A stretch of DNA of 64,000 nt from Streptomyces corallincola (GTDB lineage Bacteria > Actinomycetota > Actinomycetes > Streptomycetales > Streptomycetaceae). Where the stretch lies: the NCBI RefSeq assembly GCF_019104725.1, contig NZ_JAHRXF010000016.1, positions 56,194 to 120,193 on the forward strand, in the 5' to 3' direction. The translations under genes and the position numbers were made by a program. Each line of letters opens with the position of its first letter. The stretch's first letter is position 1. Shown piece by piece: positions 10,301-17,863 of this stretch. A model generated the notes under the pieces. It was not told the DNA's origin. It made no database searches and worked only from the letters and a program-made list of their open reading frames with translations.

Positions 10301-11497
10301 ATGAGCAGGCCGAACCGGACGGACCGGCCGTACGACATCGTGCTGTTCGGCGCGACCGGCTTCGCGGGCGGTCTCACCGCCCGCTACCTGGCCGCGCACG
10401 CGCCCGAGGGGCTGCGCTGGGCGATCGCCGGGCGCGATCCGGGACGGCTGGACCGGCTCCGCGCGGAACTGCCGGGCGGTTCGGCCGTGGGGGTGGTGCG
10501 GGCGGACGTGGCCGACCCGGCGTCCCTGCGCGCGCTGGCCGAGGCGGCGCGTGTGGTCGCCACGACGGTCGGCCCGTACCTCGAGCACGGCGCCGAACTG
10601 GTCGCGGCCTGCGCCGACAGCGGCACGGACTACGTGGACCTGACCGGTGAGCCGGAGTTCGTGGACCTGATGTACGTCCGTCACGACGCACGCGCCCGCG
10701 AGACCGGCGCCCGCCTGGTGCACTCCTGCGGCTTCGACTCCGTACCCCATGACCTGGGCGCGTTCTTCACCGTGCGGCGACTGCCGGAGGGGGTGCCGCT
10801 GACCGTGGACGGGTTCGTGACGGCGGACGCGGCGTTCTCCGGCGGGACGCTCGCCTCGGCGCTGAACCAGTTCGCGCGCGGGCGGCGGATGCGGGCGGCG
10901 GCCCGCGACCGCGCCCGGCACGAGCCCCGGCCGCACGGCCGCCGGGCCACCGCCCCGCCGGGCGTCCCCCGGTACGCGGCGGAGGTCGGCGCGTGGGCCC
11001 TGCCGCTGCCCACCATCGACCCTCGGGTCGTCCTCCGCTCGGCCCGTGCCCTGGACCGCTACGGCCCCGACTTCCGCTACCGGCACTACGCGGCCGTACG
11101 GCGCCTGCCGATGGCGGCGGGCGGGGTCGCGGCGGTCGGCGCGCTCGCCGTGACCGCCCAACTCCCGCCCGTCCGGAGCTGGTTGTCCGCCCGACTCGCC
11201 CCCGGCACCGGCCCCTCCCCCGAACGCCGGGCCCGGAGCTGGTTCCGGGTGCGTTTCGTCGGGGAGGGCGGCGGGCGCCGTGTCCTCACCGAGGTCTCGG
11301 GCGGCGACCCCGGCTACGACGAGACGGCGAAGATCCTCGCCGAGTCGGCCCTCTGCCTGGCCCTGGACGACCTGCCCCCGACGGCGGGCCAGGTCACCCC
11401 GGCGGTGGCGATGGGAGTGGAGCTGACCGAGCGCCTGCGGGCGGCCGGGATCAGGTTCCGGGTGGTGGCGGAACGGTCCGCCGGGGACCGTCCGTGA
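10301..11497 (+). CDS. Saccharopine dehydrogenase-like / trans-acting enoyl reductase family protein
   Basis: NAD(P)-dependent reductase of 398 residues. A Rossmann motif lies near the N-terminus (VLFGATGFAGGLTARYL), followed by IAGRDPGRLDRLRAEL and the family block TVGPYLEHGAELVAACADSG. LVHSCGFDSVPHDLGAF is typical of the saccharopine dehydrogenase-like group that includes mycobacterial trans-acting enoyl reductases of lipid synthesis. A weakly hydrophobic stretch (AAGGVAAVGALAVTAQL) sits near residue 275. It is divergent from the fatty-acid operon, so lipid metabolism is a reasonable inference; the actual substrate is unknown. The 3' end overlaps the convergent endonuclease V gene by 47 bases. 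Start ATG 10301. Confidence 0.8.
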   Translation: MSRPNRTDRPYDIVLFGATGFAGGLTARYLAAHAPEGLRWAIAGRDPGRLDRLRAELPGGSAVGVVRADVADPASLRALAEAARVVATTVGPYLEHGAELVAACADSGTDYVDLTGEPEFVDLMYVRHDARARETGARLVHSCGFDSVPHDLGAFFTVRRLPEGVPLTVDGFVTADAAFSGGTLASALNQFARGRRMRAAARDRARHEPRPHGRRATAPPGVPRYAAEVGAWALPLPTIDPRVVLRSARALDRYGPDFRYRHYAAVRRLPMAAGGVAAVGALAVTAQLPPVRSWLSARLAPGTGPSPERRARSWFRVRFVGEGGGRRVLTEVSGGDPGYDETAKILAESALCLALDDLPPTAGQVTPAVAMGVELTERLRAAGIRFRVVAERSAGDRP

Positions 11498-12185
11498 GCG
11501 TGGCCGCCTCCCGCAGCACGCGTCGGCACAGGGCGTCCGCCCGGCGGGTGGTCTCGGGGAGCCGGTGGGCGGGCGTGAGTGCCAGGGTGTGGGCCACGGC
11601 GTTGCCGAGGCTCACCCGGTGCCCCACGGACACGAACACCGGTTTCACCCCGGCCCGCGTCCGCACGGCCCGCCCGACCTCCTCGCCCTCCGCGAGCAGC
11701 GGCGCGGTGGCGCCCCGCCCGGCGCCCGGTTCCTCATGGCGGAACGCGAACGGGTTCTTGCCCACCCCGATGGTCGGCAGCCCCGTCAGCACCCCGAAAT
11801 GACTGGCCAGCCCGAACCGGCGCGGATGCGCGACCCCGTACCCGTCGCAGACGACCAGCCCCGGCGGCTCGGGCAGCGCCTCCAGCGCGGCCAGCACGGC
11901 GGGGATCTCCCGGAACGCCAGCAGCCCCGGCACATAGGGGAAGGCCACCCGCCCGACGGCGGTGCCCTCGGCGACGACCTCCAGCGTCTCGGCGTCCAGC
12001 ACCACGGCGGCGGCGGCCACGAGATCGGCTGCGTCGTCGTAGGCGACATCCACCCCGGCCACCGTCCCGAACCCCGGCTCGGGCCCCACCTCCCCCAGCA
12101 CCAGCCGCCCCCGCAGAGCGTTCTGCACCGCGCGTGCTTCCTCCACCGTGGCGGGGGTGTCGGGCGGGGTGAGGGGGAAGGTCAT
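11451..12185 (-). CDS. nfi: Endonuclease V (deoxyinosine 3'-endonuclease)
   Basis: DNA repair enzyme of 244 residues that nicks DNA one base 3' of deoxyinosine. Diagnostic motifs are present: GVDVAYDD with the first metal-binding Asp, the wedge motif PYVPGLLAFREIP with the catalytic Glu, and LVVCDGYGVAHPRRFGLASH with the second Asp, then GLPTIGVGKNPF. The C-terminus is longer and Pro/Arg-rich compared with compact family members and is read across the tail of the convergent reductase gene (47-base overlap). The start ATG 12185 has no clear Shine-Dalgarno sequence, so weak or leaderless translation is possible. Confidence 0.93.
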   Translation of the reverse strand: MTFPLTPPDTPATVEEARAVQNALRGRLVLGEVGPEPGFGTVAGVDVAYDDAADLVAAAAVVLDAETLEVVAEGTAVGRVAFPYVPGLLAFREIPAVLAALEALPEPPGLVVCDGYGVAHPRRFGLASHFGVLTGLPTIGVGKNPFAFRHEEPGAGRGATAPLLAEGEEVGRAVRTRAGVKPVFVSVGHRVSLGNAVAHTLALTPAHRLPETTRRADALCRRVLREAATLTDGPRRTVPPPPGT

Positions 12186-12253
12186 GGGGCGACTGTACGG
12201 GGGGGGTGAGCGCGTCGGCCGAGGGGCGCCGGGGTGATCCGTGGCCCCGCCGG

Positions 12254-12586
12254 TCAGCCCTTCCTCTCGTCCAGCGCTCGTCGGAGCTGGGCCTTGTTCA
12301 TGCCGGAGCGGCCGGGGATGCCGCGCTGCCTGGCCTCGTTGTAGAGCTGGTCGTAGGTGGGGCCCCGGGCGCCGGAGTGGGAGCGGTGGCCGCCGCGCTC
12401 GCCGGAGGACATGTCCTGGAGCGAGGAGCGGCTCGCCGTCTTCGACTCGCCCGCGCGGGCGCGTTCCTTGTTGACGGTGCGGGCCGCGATCTCCTCGGCG
12501 CGGCCGGTGCTCTCACCCCGGTCCCGGGCGCTCTGCTTGATGTGCTCGTACTGGCGTTCCCGCTTGGGGCTGGAACCGGCGGGCAT
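12254..12586 (-). CDS. Small basic protein with C-terminal Rho_N/SAP-like motif (often annotated plasmid stabilization protein)
   Basis: Highly charged soluble protein of 110 residues, common in Streptomyces chromosomes. The N-terminal part is helical and Lys/Arg/Glu-rich (PKRERQYEHIKQSARDRG, then EEIAARTVNKERARAGES). The middle is Gly/Ser/His-rich, and the C-terminal ~35 residues (TYDQLYNEARQRGIPGRSG, then MNKAQLRRAL) fit a Rho N-terminal/SAP-type helix-extended-loop-helix that could bind nucleic acid. The ATG at 12586 is chosen because AAGGGAG lies just upstream; an earlier in-frame start lacks support. The common name plasmid stabilization protein has no functional basis here; the role is unknown. 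Confidence 0.75.
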   Translation of the reverse strand: MPAGSSPKRERQYEHIKQSARDRGESTGRAEEIAARTVNKERARAGESKTASRSSLQDMSSGERGGHRSHSGARGPTYDQLYNEARQRGIPGRSGMNKAQLRRALDERKG

Positions 12587-12653
12587 GGTGGGCTCCCTTC
12601 CGCGGTGGGCGGCCGACGCGGGCACGGGTACCCCGCCCGCGCCGACCGGCACC

Positions 12654-13931
12654 TCAGCGTTCGAGCCGGGCGACCCGCCCCTTCTCCCCCGCCGCCCAGC
12701 ACCCGAGGTCGGGCGTGCAGGACACCGTGTCGTACGACCCGGTGTCCACCGTGCGCCAGCTGCGGCCCCCGTCGGCCGTCACATCCGTACCGGTGGGGCC
12801 GACCGCGAGGGCGGTGGTGCGGCTGTACGGCAGCCAGGCCGCGCCGGAGCGGTAGGCGGGCGGCGGCACGGCGGCCGGGCGCCAGCTCCGGCCGCCGTCG
12901 GAGGTGACGGCGGCGGCGTGCGGGGACGCCTGGTCGGGGCGGTAGTCGCCGCCGACGGCGAGCCCGTGCTCGCGGTCGCGGAAGGCGAGCGCGAAGACGC
13001 CCCTGGCCGGATCGCCCGCCGGGACCGGGGTGTCGGTGGCGCGCCAGGTCAGGCCCCGGTCGGCGGAGTGCAGCACCCGGGCGCGGGCGCCGCCGCCGGT
13101 GGCGATCCAGGCGTCCCGGCCGCCGGAGGTGACCAGGCACTGGCCGCTCGCGGCGAACGCCGCCTCGCCGTCGAGGGCGGGCGGCATCCCGGCGGAGGGC
13201 AGCACCCGCCAGGACCGGCCGCCGTCAGCAGTGGACAGCACCCGGAACCTCCCGTCCACCGGGTCGCCCACAGCGAGGCCGTGCCGACTGTCGAAGAAGG
13301 CGAGGCAGTCGTAGAACGCCTTGGGGTCGGCGTTGCGGAACGACTCCTTCCAGGTCGCCCCGCCGTCCTCGGTGCGGTAGACGCGGGAGGCGTCCCCCTC
13401 ACCGATGGCGAGCACCACGGCCCGGCGCCCGTCGAACGCCTCCACGTCCCGGAACTCCAGCGCGCCCGCGCCGGGCGGGGAGACGTTCCCCCAGTGGGCG
13501 CCGCCGTCGGTCGTCCGCAGCACGGTCCCGCCGGTCCCGGCCAGCCACGCGGTGTTCCGGGAGACGGCGGCGAGGCCGCGGAAACGGGTGGTGGGGGTGC
13601 CGGTGTCCTTGAGCGCCCAGTGCACACCGGAGGACCGGTTGGCGGTGGTGGCGGACCAGTCCACGGCGGCGGACCGGGACGCGGTGGCGGCCGTTCGGGA
13701 CGCGGTGGTGGCGGTCGGCGTGCCCGCCGTGGCAGCCGTCCCCGTAGCGGCCGGGCCCGCCTCGGCCGCCGGTACGGCCAGCGCGATCAGTGCCGCCCCG
13801 CCCATGATCCCGGCCACGGCCGTACGCCCCCTCCGTCGCGTCCACCCCTGAAGGCCCCTGCGCCCCGTACGCCTCTGAAGACCCACGAGCCCCGCCCGCC
13901 TCGTACTCCCCGCACCCCTCATACGCCTCAT
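12654..13931 (-). CDS. Secreted BNR/Ycf48-like beta-propeller protein
   Basis: Exported protein of about 425 residues. After an Arg-rich leader and hydrophobic signal (GIMGGAALIALAVPAAEA) come repeated BNR/Asp-box motifs: RTTDGGAHW, RTEDGGATW, STADGGRSW, HSADRGLTW, TSDGGRSW and TADGGRSW. This makes a six- to seven-bladed propeller of the photosystem II assembly factor Ycf48/sialidase type. The host is not photosynthetic, so an extracellular binding role is more likely; no catalytic residues of sialidases are recognisable. The ATG at 13931 is chosen; the frame stays open to 14024, so the start is uncertain. Upstream, a 16-bp palindrome (14010-14025) lies between this gene and divergent ssgD. 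Confidence 0.75.
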   Translation of the reverse strand: MRRMRGAGSTRRAGLVGLQRRTGRRGLQGWTRRRGRTAVAGIMGGAALIALAVPAAEAGPAATGTAATAGTPTATTASRTAATASRSAAVDWSATTANRSSGVHWALKDTGTPTTRFRGLAAVSRNTAWLAGTGGTVLRTTDGGAHWGNVSPPGAGALEFRDVEAFDGRRAVVLAIGEGDASRVYRTEDGGATWKESFRNADPKAFYDCLAFFDSRHGLAVGDPVDGRFRVLSTADGGRSWRVLPSAGMPPALDGEAAFAASGQCLVTSGGRDAWIATGGGARARVLHSADRGLTWRATDTPVPAGDPARGVFALAFRDREHGLAVGGDYRPDQASPHAAAVTSDGGRSWRPAAVPPPAYRSGAAWLPYSRTTALAVGPTGTDVTADGGRSWRTVDTGSYDTVSCTPDLGCWAAGEKGRVARLER

Positions 13932-14009
13932 GCCCCGCGAAGCTAGTCCACCGCCCCGGAGGCGTCCAGAGGGCGTCAGCGGCGATCCCTCGCCCCAAAG
14001 CATGAACTC

Positions 14010-14025
14010 GGTGACCGAGGTCACC
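14010..14025. promoter_or_regulatory. 16-bp palindrome between BNR gene and ssgD
   Basis: Perfect inverted repeat GGTGACC-GA-GGTCACC in the 191-base divergent region, about 80 bases from the BNR start and about 100 from the ssgD start. It looks like a dimeric regulator site; no cognate regulator is adjacent. Confidence 0.45.
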
Positions 14026-14122
14026 CGTTCTCCAGATGCACGCGGAAGTCGATTCGCACGTCTCTACCCGTGCCAGGTCCCACCACCCGCAGGTCGTTCA
14101 GCCGTAACGAGGGAGCAAGGCG

Positions 14123-14539
14123 TTGTCCACCGTCATTGAGCAGCCCGTCGAGGCCCGCCTCGTCTCCGCAGCACCCCGCATGCAGTCCATCCCGGCCACG
14201 CTCCGCTACGACGAGGCCGACCCGTTCGCCGTGCGCATGGCGTTCCCCGCCCCGGCCACGCTGGAGGGCGTGGACGTGTGCTGGACGTTCTCCCGCGAAC
14301 TGCTCGCCGCCGGGCTGCGCGGCGCGGAGGGCAACGGCGACGTCCGGGTCCGCCCCTACGGGTACGACCGCACGGTGCTGGAGTTCCACGCGCCCGAGGG
14401 CACGGCGGTCGTACACGTACGGTCCGGGGAGATCCGGGCGTTTCTGGACGCCACCGGCGACCTCGTCCCGGTCGGCCTGGAGCACCTGCACTTCGACCTC
14501 GACCACGACCTGGACGAGCTGATGCGCGACACCTGCTGA
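14123..14539 (+). CDS. ssgD: SsgA-like sporulation/cell-division protein SsgD
   Basis: Cytoplasmic protein of 138 residues of the SsgA-like protein family, unique to sporulating actinomycetes, whose members control septum placement, wall synthesis and spore separation. Family features are evident: IPATLRYDEADPFAVRMAF, VCWTFSRELLAAGL, GDVRVRPYGYDRTVLEFHAPEG and the acidic C-terminal tail HFDLDHDLDELM. The SsgD assignment rests on the conserved neighbourhood (ABC-F gene, endonuclease V, fad genes) recalled from S. coelicolor and on the Val-Glu-rich N-terminus, so the family is certain and the paralogue name probable. The start ATG 14123 follows the AACGAGGGAGCAAGG sequence. Confidence 0.88.
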   Translation: MSTVIEQPVEARLVSAAPRMQSIPATLRYDEADPFAVRMAFPAPATLEGVDVCWTFSRELLAAGLRGAEGNGDVRVRPYGYDRTVLEFHAPEGTAVVHVRSGEIRAFLDATGDLVPVGLEHLHFDLDHDLDELMRDTC

Positions 14540-14561
14540 CCCGGCCCGCCGACAAATCCCG

Positions 14562-14590
14562 TTGCCCCGTTCCCCGCCCTCTCCTACCGT
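14562..14590 (+). promoter_or_regulatory. Candidate promoter of the ABC-F leader
   Basis: TTGCCC (14562-14567) and TACCGT (14585-14590) with a 17-base spacer, preceded by an AAAT patch. The AT-rich patch just upstream of the -35 is reminiscent of WblC/WhiB7-dependent promoters, which commonly drive ABC-F genes; this is inference. Confidence 0.4.
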
Positions 14591-14623
14591 GGACGACGTC
14601 CTGTTGTCGTCGAGGGGAGAGGG
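14577..14623. terminator. Imperfect hairpin after ssgD overlapping the uORF ribosome site
   Basis: CCCTCTCC (14577-14584) is complementary to GGAGAGGG (14616-14623), and GACGAC (14592-14597) to GTCGTC (14606-14611) inside it. In read-through RNA from ssgD this could terminate transcription and would bury the Shine-Dalgarno sequence of the 3-codon upstream ORF. Confidence 0.4.
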
Positions 14624-14626
14624 ACG

Positions 14627-14638
14627 TTGCTCGTCTGA
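14627..14638 (+). CDS. Three-codon upstream ORF in the ABC-F leader
   Basis: TTG CTC GTC TGA (M-L-V-stop) is preceded by the strong Shine-Dalgarno GGGGAGAGGG, with GGAG 7 bases before the TTG. It lies about 190 bases upstream of the ABC-F start. Very short translated leaders are known to sense ribosome-targeting drugs upstream of ABC-F, erm and whiB7 genes. Here the reading is from sequence alone, and chance occurrence of such a short ORF is possible; the unusually good ribosome site is the main support. Confidence 0.4.
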   Translation: MLV

Positions 14639-14643
14639 GGTTG

Positions 14644-14821
14644 CGAGACACCGCGTTCACACCGGGCCCCGGTGTGTCCCGTGGCGTACGACCTCGGCGT
14701 GCGAGCCGTCCTCCGGCACAGGTGTTCCGGCCATTCCCGGACATCCCCGCCCCCGCGCCCCGGTTCCGCCTCGCGGTGTTTCGACACGCACTCGAACCCG
14801 ACCGCACCGGCAACCGCGAGG
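14644..14821 (+). promoter_or_regulatory. Two mutually exclusive RNA helices; one sequesters the ABC-F ribosome site
   Basis: CCTCGCGGT (14769-14777) is fully complementary to ACCGCGAGG (14813-14821), which contains the ABC-F Shine-Dalgarno GAGG. The same left arm region (14772-14783) can pair with 14644-14655 over 12 positions (one G-U). The second pairing would free the ribosome site. A separate perfect hairpin, CACACCGGG/CCCGGTGTG, sits at 14658-14676. This is the architecture of an attenuator or translational switch. Confidence 0.5.
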
Positions 14822-14826
14822 TAATC

Positions 14827-16485
14827 GTGTCAATCCACCCCCGTACCCCCGGCTTCTCCGCGCCCGGCTCCCTGGCCTGTGCCGCCCTCTCCTTCACCTG
14901 GCCCGACGGCACCCCCGTCCTGGACGGCCTCGACCTCTCCTTCGGCCCCGGACGCACCGGCCTCGTCGGCGTCAACGGGTCGGGCAAATCAACCCTGTTG
15001 AAGCTGCTGGCGGGCGAACTCACTCCCACCGGCGGCGGTGTCCGCGCCACCGGCGACATCGGACACCTGCCGCAGAACGTCACCCTGGACACCGCACTCC
15101 GCGTGGACGAGGCACTCGGCATCGCCGGGCGCCGGGCCGCGCTGCGCGCCATCGAGTCCGGGGACACCTCCGAGGTCCACTTCGACACCGTCGGCGACGA
15201 CTGGGACGTGGAGGAACGCGCCCTGGCCACCCTCGGGCGGCTCGGCCTCGCCCACCTGGGCCTGGACCGCCGGGCCGGTGAGGTCTCCGGCGGCGAGGCG
15301 GTGCTGCTGCGGCTGGCCGCGCTCCTGCTGCGCCGCCCCGACGTGCTACTGCTGGACGAACCGACCAACAACCTGGATCTGCACGCCCGTCGGCGTCTGC
15401 ACGCGGCCGTCGCCGCCTGGCCCGGCGTGCTGGTGGTGGTCAGCCACGACCGCGCGCTCCTCGACCTCGTGGACCGGATCGCGGACCTGCGCGACGGCCA
15501 TGTGGTCTGGTACGGCGGCAACTTCACCGCCTACCAGGAGGCGCTGGAGACCGAACAGGAGGCGGCGGAACGCACCGTGCGGGCCGCCGAGGCGGACGTA
15601 CGCCGGCAGAAGCGCGAACTGGCCGAAGCCCGGATGAAGCTGGCCCGCCGCAAGCGGTACGGGGAGAAGATGGCGGAGTCCAAGCGCGAACCGAAGATCG
15701 TGATGGGGAACCGCAAGCGCTCCGCGCAGGAGTCGGCGGGCAGGCACCGCATCCTGCACGAGGACCGGCTCGCGGAGGCCAGGGAGCGGCTGGACGAGGC
15801 GGTGGACGCCGTCCACGACGACGACGAGATCCGCGTCGAGCTGCCGTACACGGCCGTACCCGCCGGGCGCCGGGTGCTCACCCTCGACGCCCCGCGCACG
15901 GCGTACGGGGCACGGGTGGACGGCGTACTGGAGCTGCGCGGTCCGGAGCGCGTCGCGCTGGTCGGGCGCAACGGGACCGGGAAGACGACGCTGTTGCGGA
16001 CGATCGCGGGTGAACTGCCGCCGGTGGAAGGGGAGTCGGTGGTCCATGTGCCGCTGCGTTTCCTGCCGCAGCGGCTCGATGTGCTGGACGACGCGCTGAC
16101 GGTCGCGGAGAACGTGGCCCGCTTCGCGCCGGACGCGAGCGTCAACCGGGTCCGGGCGCGGCTGGCCCGCTTCCTGTTCCGGGGCGCGCGGGCCGACCGG
16201 CCGGCCGGGACGCTCTCCGGCGGCGAACGCTTCCGCGCCGCGCTGGCCGCGCTGATGCTGGCCGAGCCCGCACCCCAGTTGCTGCTGCTGGACGAGCCGA
16301 CCAACAGCCTGGACCTGGCGAGCGTACGGCAGCTGACCTCGGCCCTCGCGGGGTACGAGGGCGCGCTCCTCGTGGCCAGTCACGACCTGCCGTTCCTGGA
16401 GTCGCTCGGCATCACCCGGTGGCTGCTGATCGAGGACGGGGTGCTGCGGGAGATCACGCGGGAGGAGGCCGTCGGGGCGCCGTGA
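14827..16485 (+). CDS. ABC-F family ATPase (ribosome-protection type)
   Basis: Cytosolic protein of 552 residues with two fused ABC ATPase domains and no membrane segments. Domain 1 has Walker A GVNGSGKST, signature SGGEAVLLRLA and Walker B LLLDEPTNNLDL; domain 2 has GRNGTGKTT, LSGGERFRAALAA and LLLDEPTNSLDL. Between them lies the charged, coiled-coil interdomain linker (QKRELAEARMKLARRKRYGEKM region) that reaches the peptidyl-transferase centre in ABC-F proteins. Such proteins bind the ribosomal E site and either confer resistance to PTC-targeting antibiotics or tune translation. The GTG at 14827 is chosen: GAGG lies 5 bases upstream, and translation begins directly before the first ATPase domain. 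Frames extending upstream run through the structured leader. Confidence 0.9.
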   Translation: MSIHPRTPGFSAPGSLACAALSFTWPDGTPVLDGLDLSFGPGRTGLVGVNGSGKSTLLKLLAGELTPTGGGVRATGDIGHLPQNVTLDTALRVDEALGIAGRRAALRAIESGDTSEVHFDTVGDDWDVEERALATLGRLGLAHLGLDRRAGEVSGGEAVLLRLAALLLRRPDVLLLDEPTNNLDLHARRRLHAAVAAWPGVLVVVSHDRALLDLVDRIADLRDGHVVWYGGNFTAYQEALETEQEAAERTVRAAEADVRRQKRELAEARMKLARRKRYGEKMAESKREPKIVMGNRKRSAQESAGRHRILHEDRLAEARERLDEAVDAVHDDDEIRVELPYTAVPAGRRVLTLDAPRTAYGARVDGVLELRGPERVALVGRNGTGKTTLLRTIAGELPPVEGESVVHVPLRFLPQRLDVLDDALTVAENVARFAPDASVNRVRARLARFLFRGARADRPAGTLSGGERFRAALAALMLAEPAPQLLLLDEPTNSLDLASVRQLTSALAGYEGALLVASHDLPFLESLGITRWLLIEDGVLREITREEAVGAP

Positions 16486-16633
16486 GCCGGGTCTCGGCCG
16501 GGACACGGCCCGGCAACGACCGGTGACGTGGGGTTTTGTCCGCGCGGGGGCGCCCTGCATGATGGCGGACCGGCGCCCGCGCGTGGGCGCCGGTCCGCCG
16601 CACCGGTCCGCGCAACCGAAGGGAAGGCCGCCC

Positions 16634-17410
16634 GTGCCCAGCAAGAAGGCCCTCGTCCGCCGCCCCGGCCCGCGACTCGCCGAGGGCCTGGTGACGCACC
16701 GCGAACGGGAGAAGGTGGACGTCGGACTCGCCGTCGAGCAGTGGGAGGCGTACACCGGGGCGCTGCGGGCGGACGGCTGGGAGACGGTCGAGGTGGCCCC
16801 GGCGGACGACTGCCCGGACGCGGTGTTCGTGGAGGACACCGTCGTGATGTTCCGGAACGTGGCGCTGATCGCCCGGCCGGGCGCGGAGTCCCGGCGGGCG
16901 GAGACGGCCGCCGTGGAGGAGGCCGTCGCCGGGCTCGGCTGCTCGGTGAACTGGATCTGGGACCCTGGCACCCTGGAGGGCGGCGACGTGCTGCGGGTCG
17001 GGGACACCGTGTACGTCGGCAGGGGCGGGCGCACCAACGCGGCCGGAATCCAGCAACTCCGGGCAGCCTTCGAGCCGTTGGGGGCACGGGTGGTGGCCGT
17101 CCCGGTGCACAGGGTGCTGCACTTGAAGTCGGCGGTGACCGCGCTGCCCGACGGCACCGCGCTCGGGCACATCCCGATGATGGACCGGCCCTCGCTGTTC
17201 CCCGGATTCCTCGCGGTGCCGGAGGAGTCCGGGGCGCACGTGGTGCGGCTCGGCGGGCACCGGCTGCTGATGGCGGCGAGCGCCCCGCGCACGGCGGAAC
17301 TGCTCACCGACCTGGGCCACGACGTGGTGACGGTGGACATCGGGGAGTTCGAGAAACTGGAGGGGTGCGTGACGTGCCTGTCGGTCCGGATGCGCGAACT
17401 GTACGCATGA
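16634..17410 (+). CDS. ddaH: N(G),N(G)-dimethylarginine dimethylaminohydrolase (dimethylargininase)
   Basis: Enzyme of 258 residues that hydrolyses methylated arginines to citrulline and (di)methylamine, a pentein-fold amidinotransferase-superfamily member of the usual bacterial length. Recognisable blocks are PDAVFVEDTVVMF (substrate-binding Glu/Asp), LEGGDVLRVGDTVYVGRGGRTN, VHRVLHLKSAVT with the catalytic His, and the C-terminal EGCVTCLSVRM with the nucleophilic Cys. The GTG at 16634 follows AGGGAAGG and removes an upstream frame that is not conserved in composition. It is probably monocistronic, about 150 bases after the ABC-F gene, and convergent with the WhiB-like gene. Confidence 0.92.
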   Translation: MPSKKALVRRPGPRLAEGLVTHREREKVDVGLAVEQWEAYTGALRADGWETVEVAPADDCPDAVFVEDTVVMFRNVALIARPGAESRRAETAAVEEAVAGLGCSVNWIWDPGTLEGGDVLRVGDTVYVGRGGRTNAAGIQQLRAAFEPLGARVVAVPVHRVLHLKSAVTALPDGTALGHIPMMDRPSLFPGFLAVPEESGAHVVRLGGHRLLMAASAPRTAELLTDLGHDVVTVDIGEFEKLEGCVTCLSVRMRELYA

Positions 17411-17443
17411 CGCGTCGCCGGAAAGAGCCGACCTGACGATCCG

Positions 17444-17689
17444 TCAGGCGTTGGCGCGGCGCAGTGCCAGGCGTTCCTTCTCGGACAGGCCGCCCCACAC
17501 CCCGAAGCGTTCGTCGTTGCGCAGGGCGTAGTCCAGGCAGGCGGGCCGGAGTTCGCACATGCCGCAGATGCGCTTGGCCTCGCGCACCGAGCTGCCGGGT
17601 TCCGGGAAGAAGAAGTCGGCTCCGGTCTGCGCGCACAGGGCCTGTGTCTGCCAGGTGGGGTCCGCCGGGGCGATCGTGTCGATGTGCAT
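17444..17689 (-). CDS. WhiB-family Fe-S regulator
   Basis: Small protein of 81 residues with the four cluster-ligating cysteines of WhiB proteins (Cys19, and Cys42, Cys45, Cys51 in CGMCELRPAC) followed by the GVWGG turn at 63-67 and a short basic C-terminus (KERLALRRANA). WhiB-like proteins bind a [4Fe-4S] cluster and region 4 of the primary sigma factor to steer transcription. The basic tail lacks an obvious RGRP or AT-hook of WhiB7. By position this may be the gene called wblH in S. coelicolor, from memory. The upstream region carries several GTTGAC/GTTGAT repeats that may include its promoter. Confidence 0.92.
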   Translation of the reverse strand: MHIDTIAPADPTWQTQALCAQTGADFFFPEPGSSVREAKRICGMCELRPACLDYALRNDERFGVWGGLSEKERLALRRANA

Positions 17690-17841
17690 GGCAGGAGCCT
17701 GCCGTGCGGCGCGAAACGTTCGATCAACGCCGGGTCAACGCGCGCTCGGCGTCAACTGGGCGCGCCCAGGACCTGTTGATTACGCGCCGCGCGGAACGCG
17801 GGCAGGCGGAGGCGCGGCGGGTCAGGCGGAGGCGCGGCGGA
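17690..17841 (-). promoter_or_regulatory. WhiB-like gene upstream region with repeated GTTGAC
   Basis: On the minus strand GTTGAC occurs twice and GTTGAT twice within about 70 bases (around 17727-17780). One or more may act as -35 elements or as regulator half-sites. The region also runs into the tandem repeat at the end of the lacI-type gene. Confidence 0.3.
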
Positions 17842-17863
17842 TCAGGCGGAGGCGCGGCGGATC
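17804..17863. repeat. Three tandem copies of a 20-bp unit at the 3' end of the LacI gene
   Basis: Units at 17804-17823, 17824-17843 and 17844-17863 (AGGCGGAGGCGCGGCGGATC; the first copy has G for A near its end). The coding stop lies at the junction of copies 2 and 3 (17842-17844), so the unit encodes the C-terminal residues plus the stop. It looks like a local tandem duplication that extended the 3' flank. Confidence 0.85.

Noticed and set aside
14123..17689. Antibiotic biosynthesis or resistance island around the ABC-F gene
   Set aside because: The flanking genes (ssgD, ddaH, whiB-like) are ordinary Streptomyces core genes; there are no synthases or transporters of a cluster.
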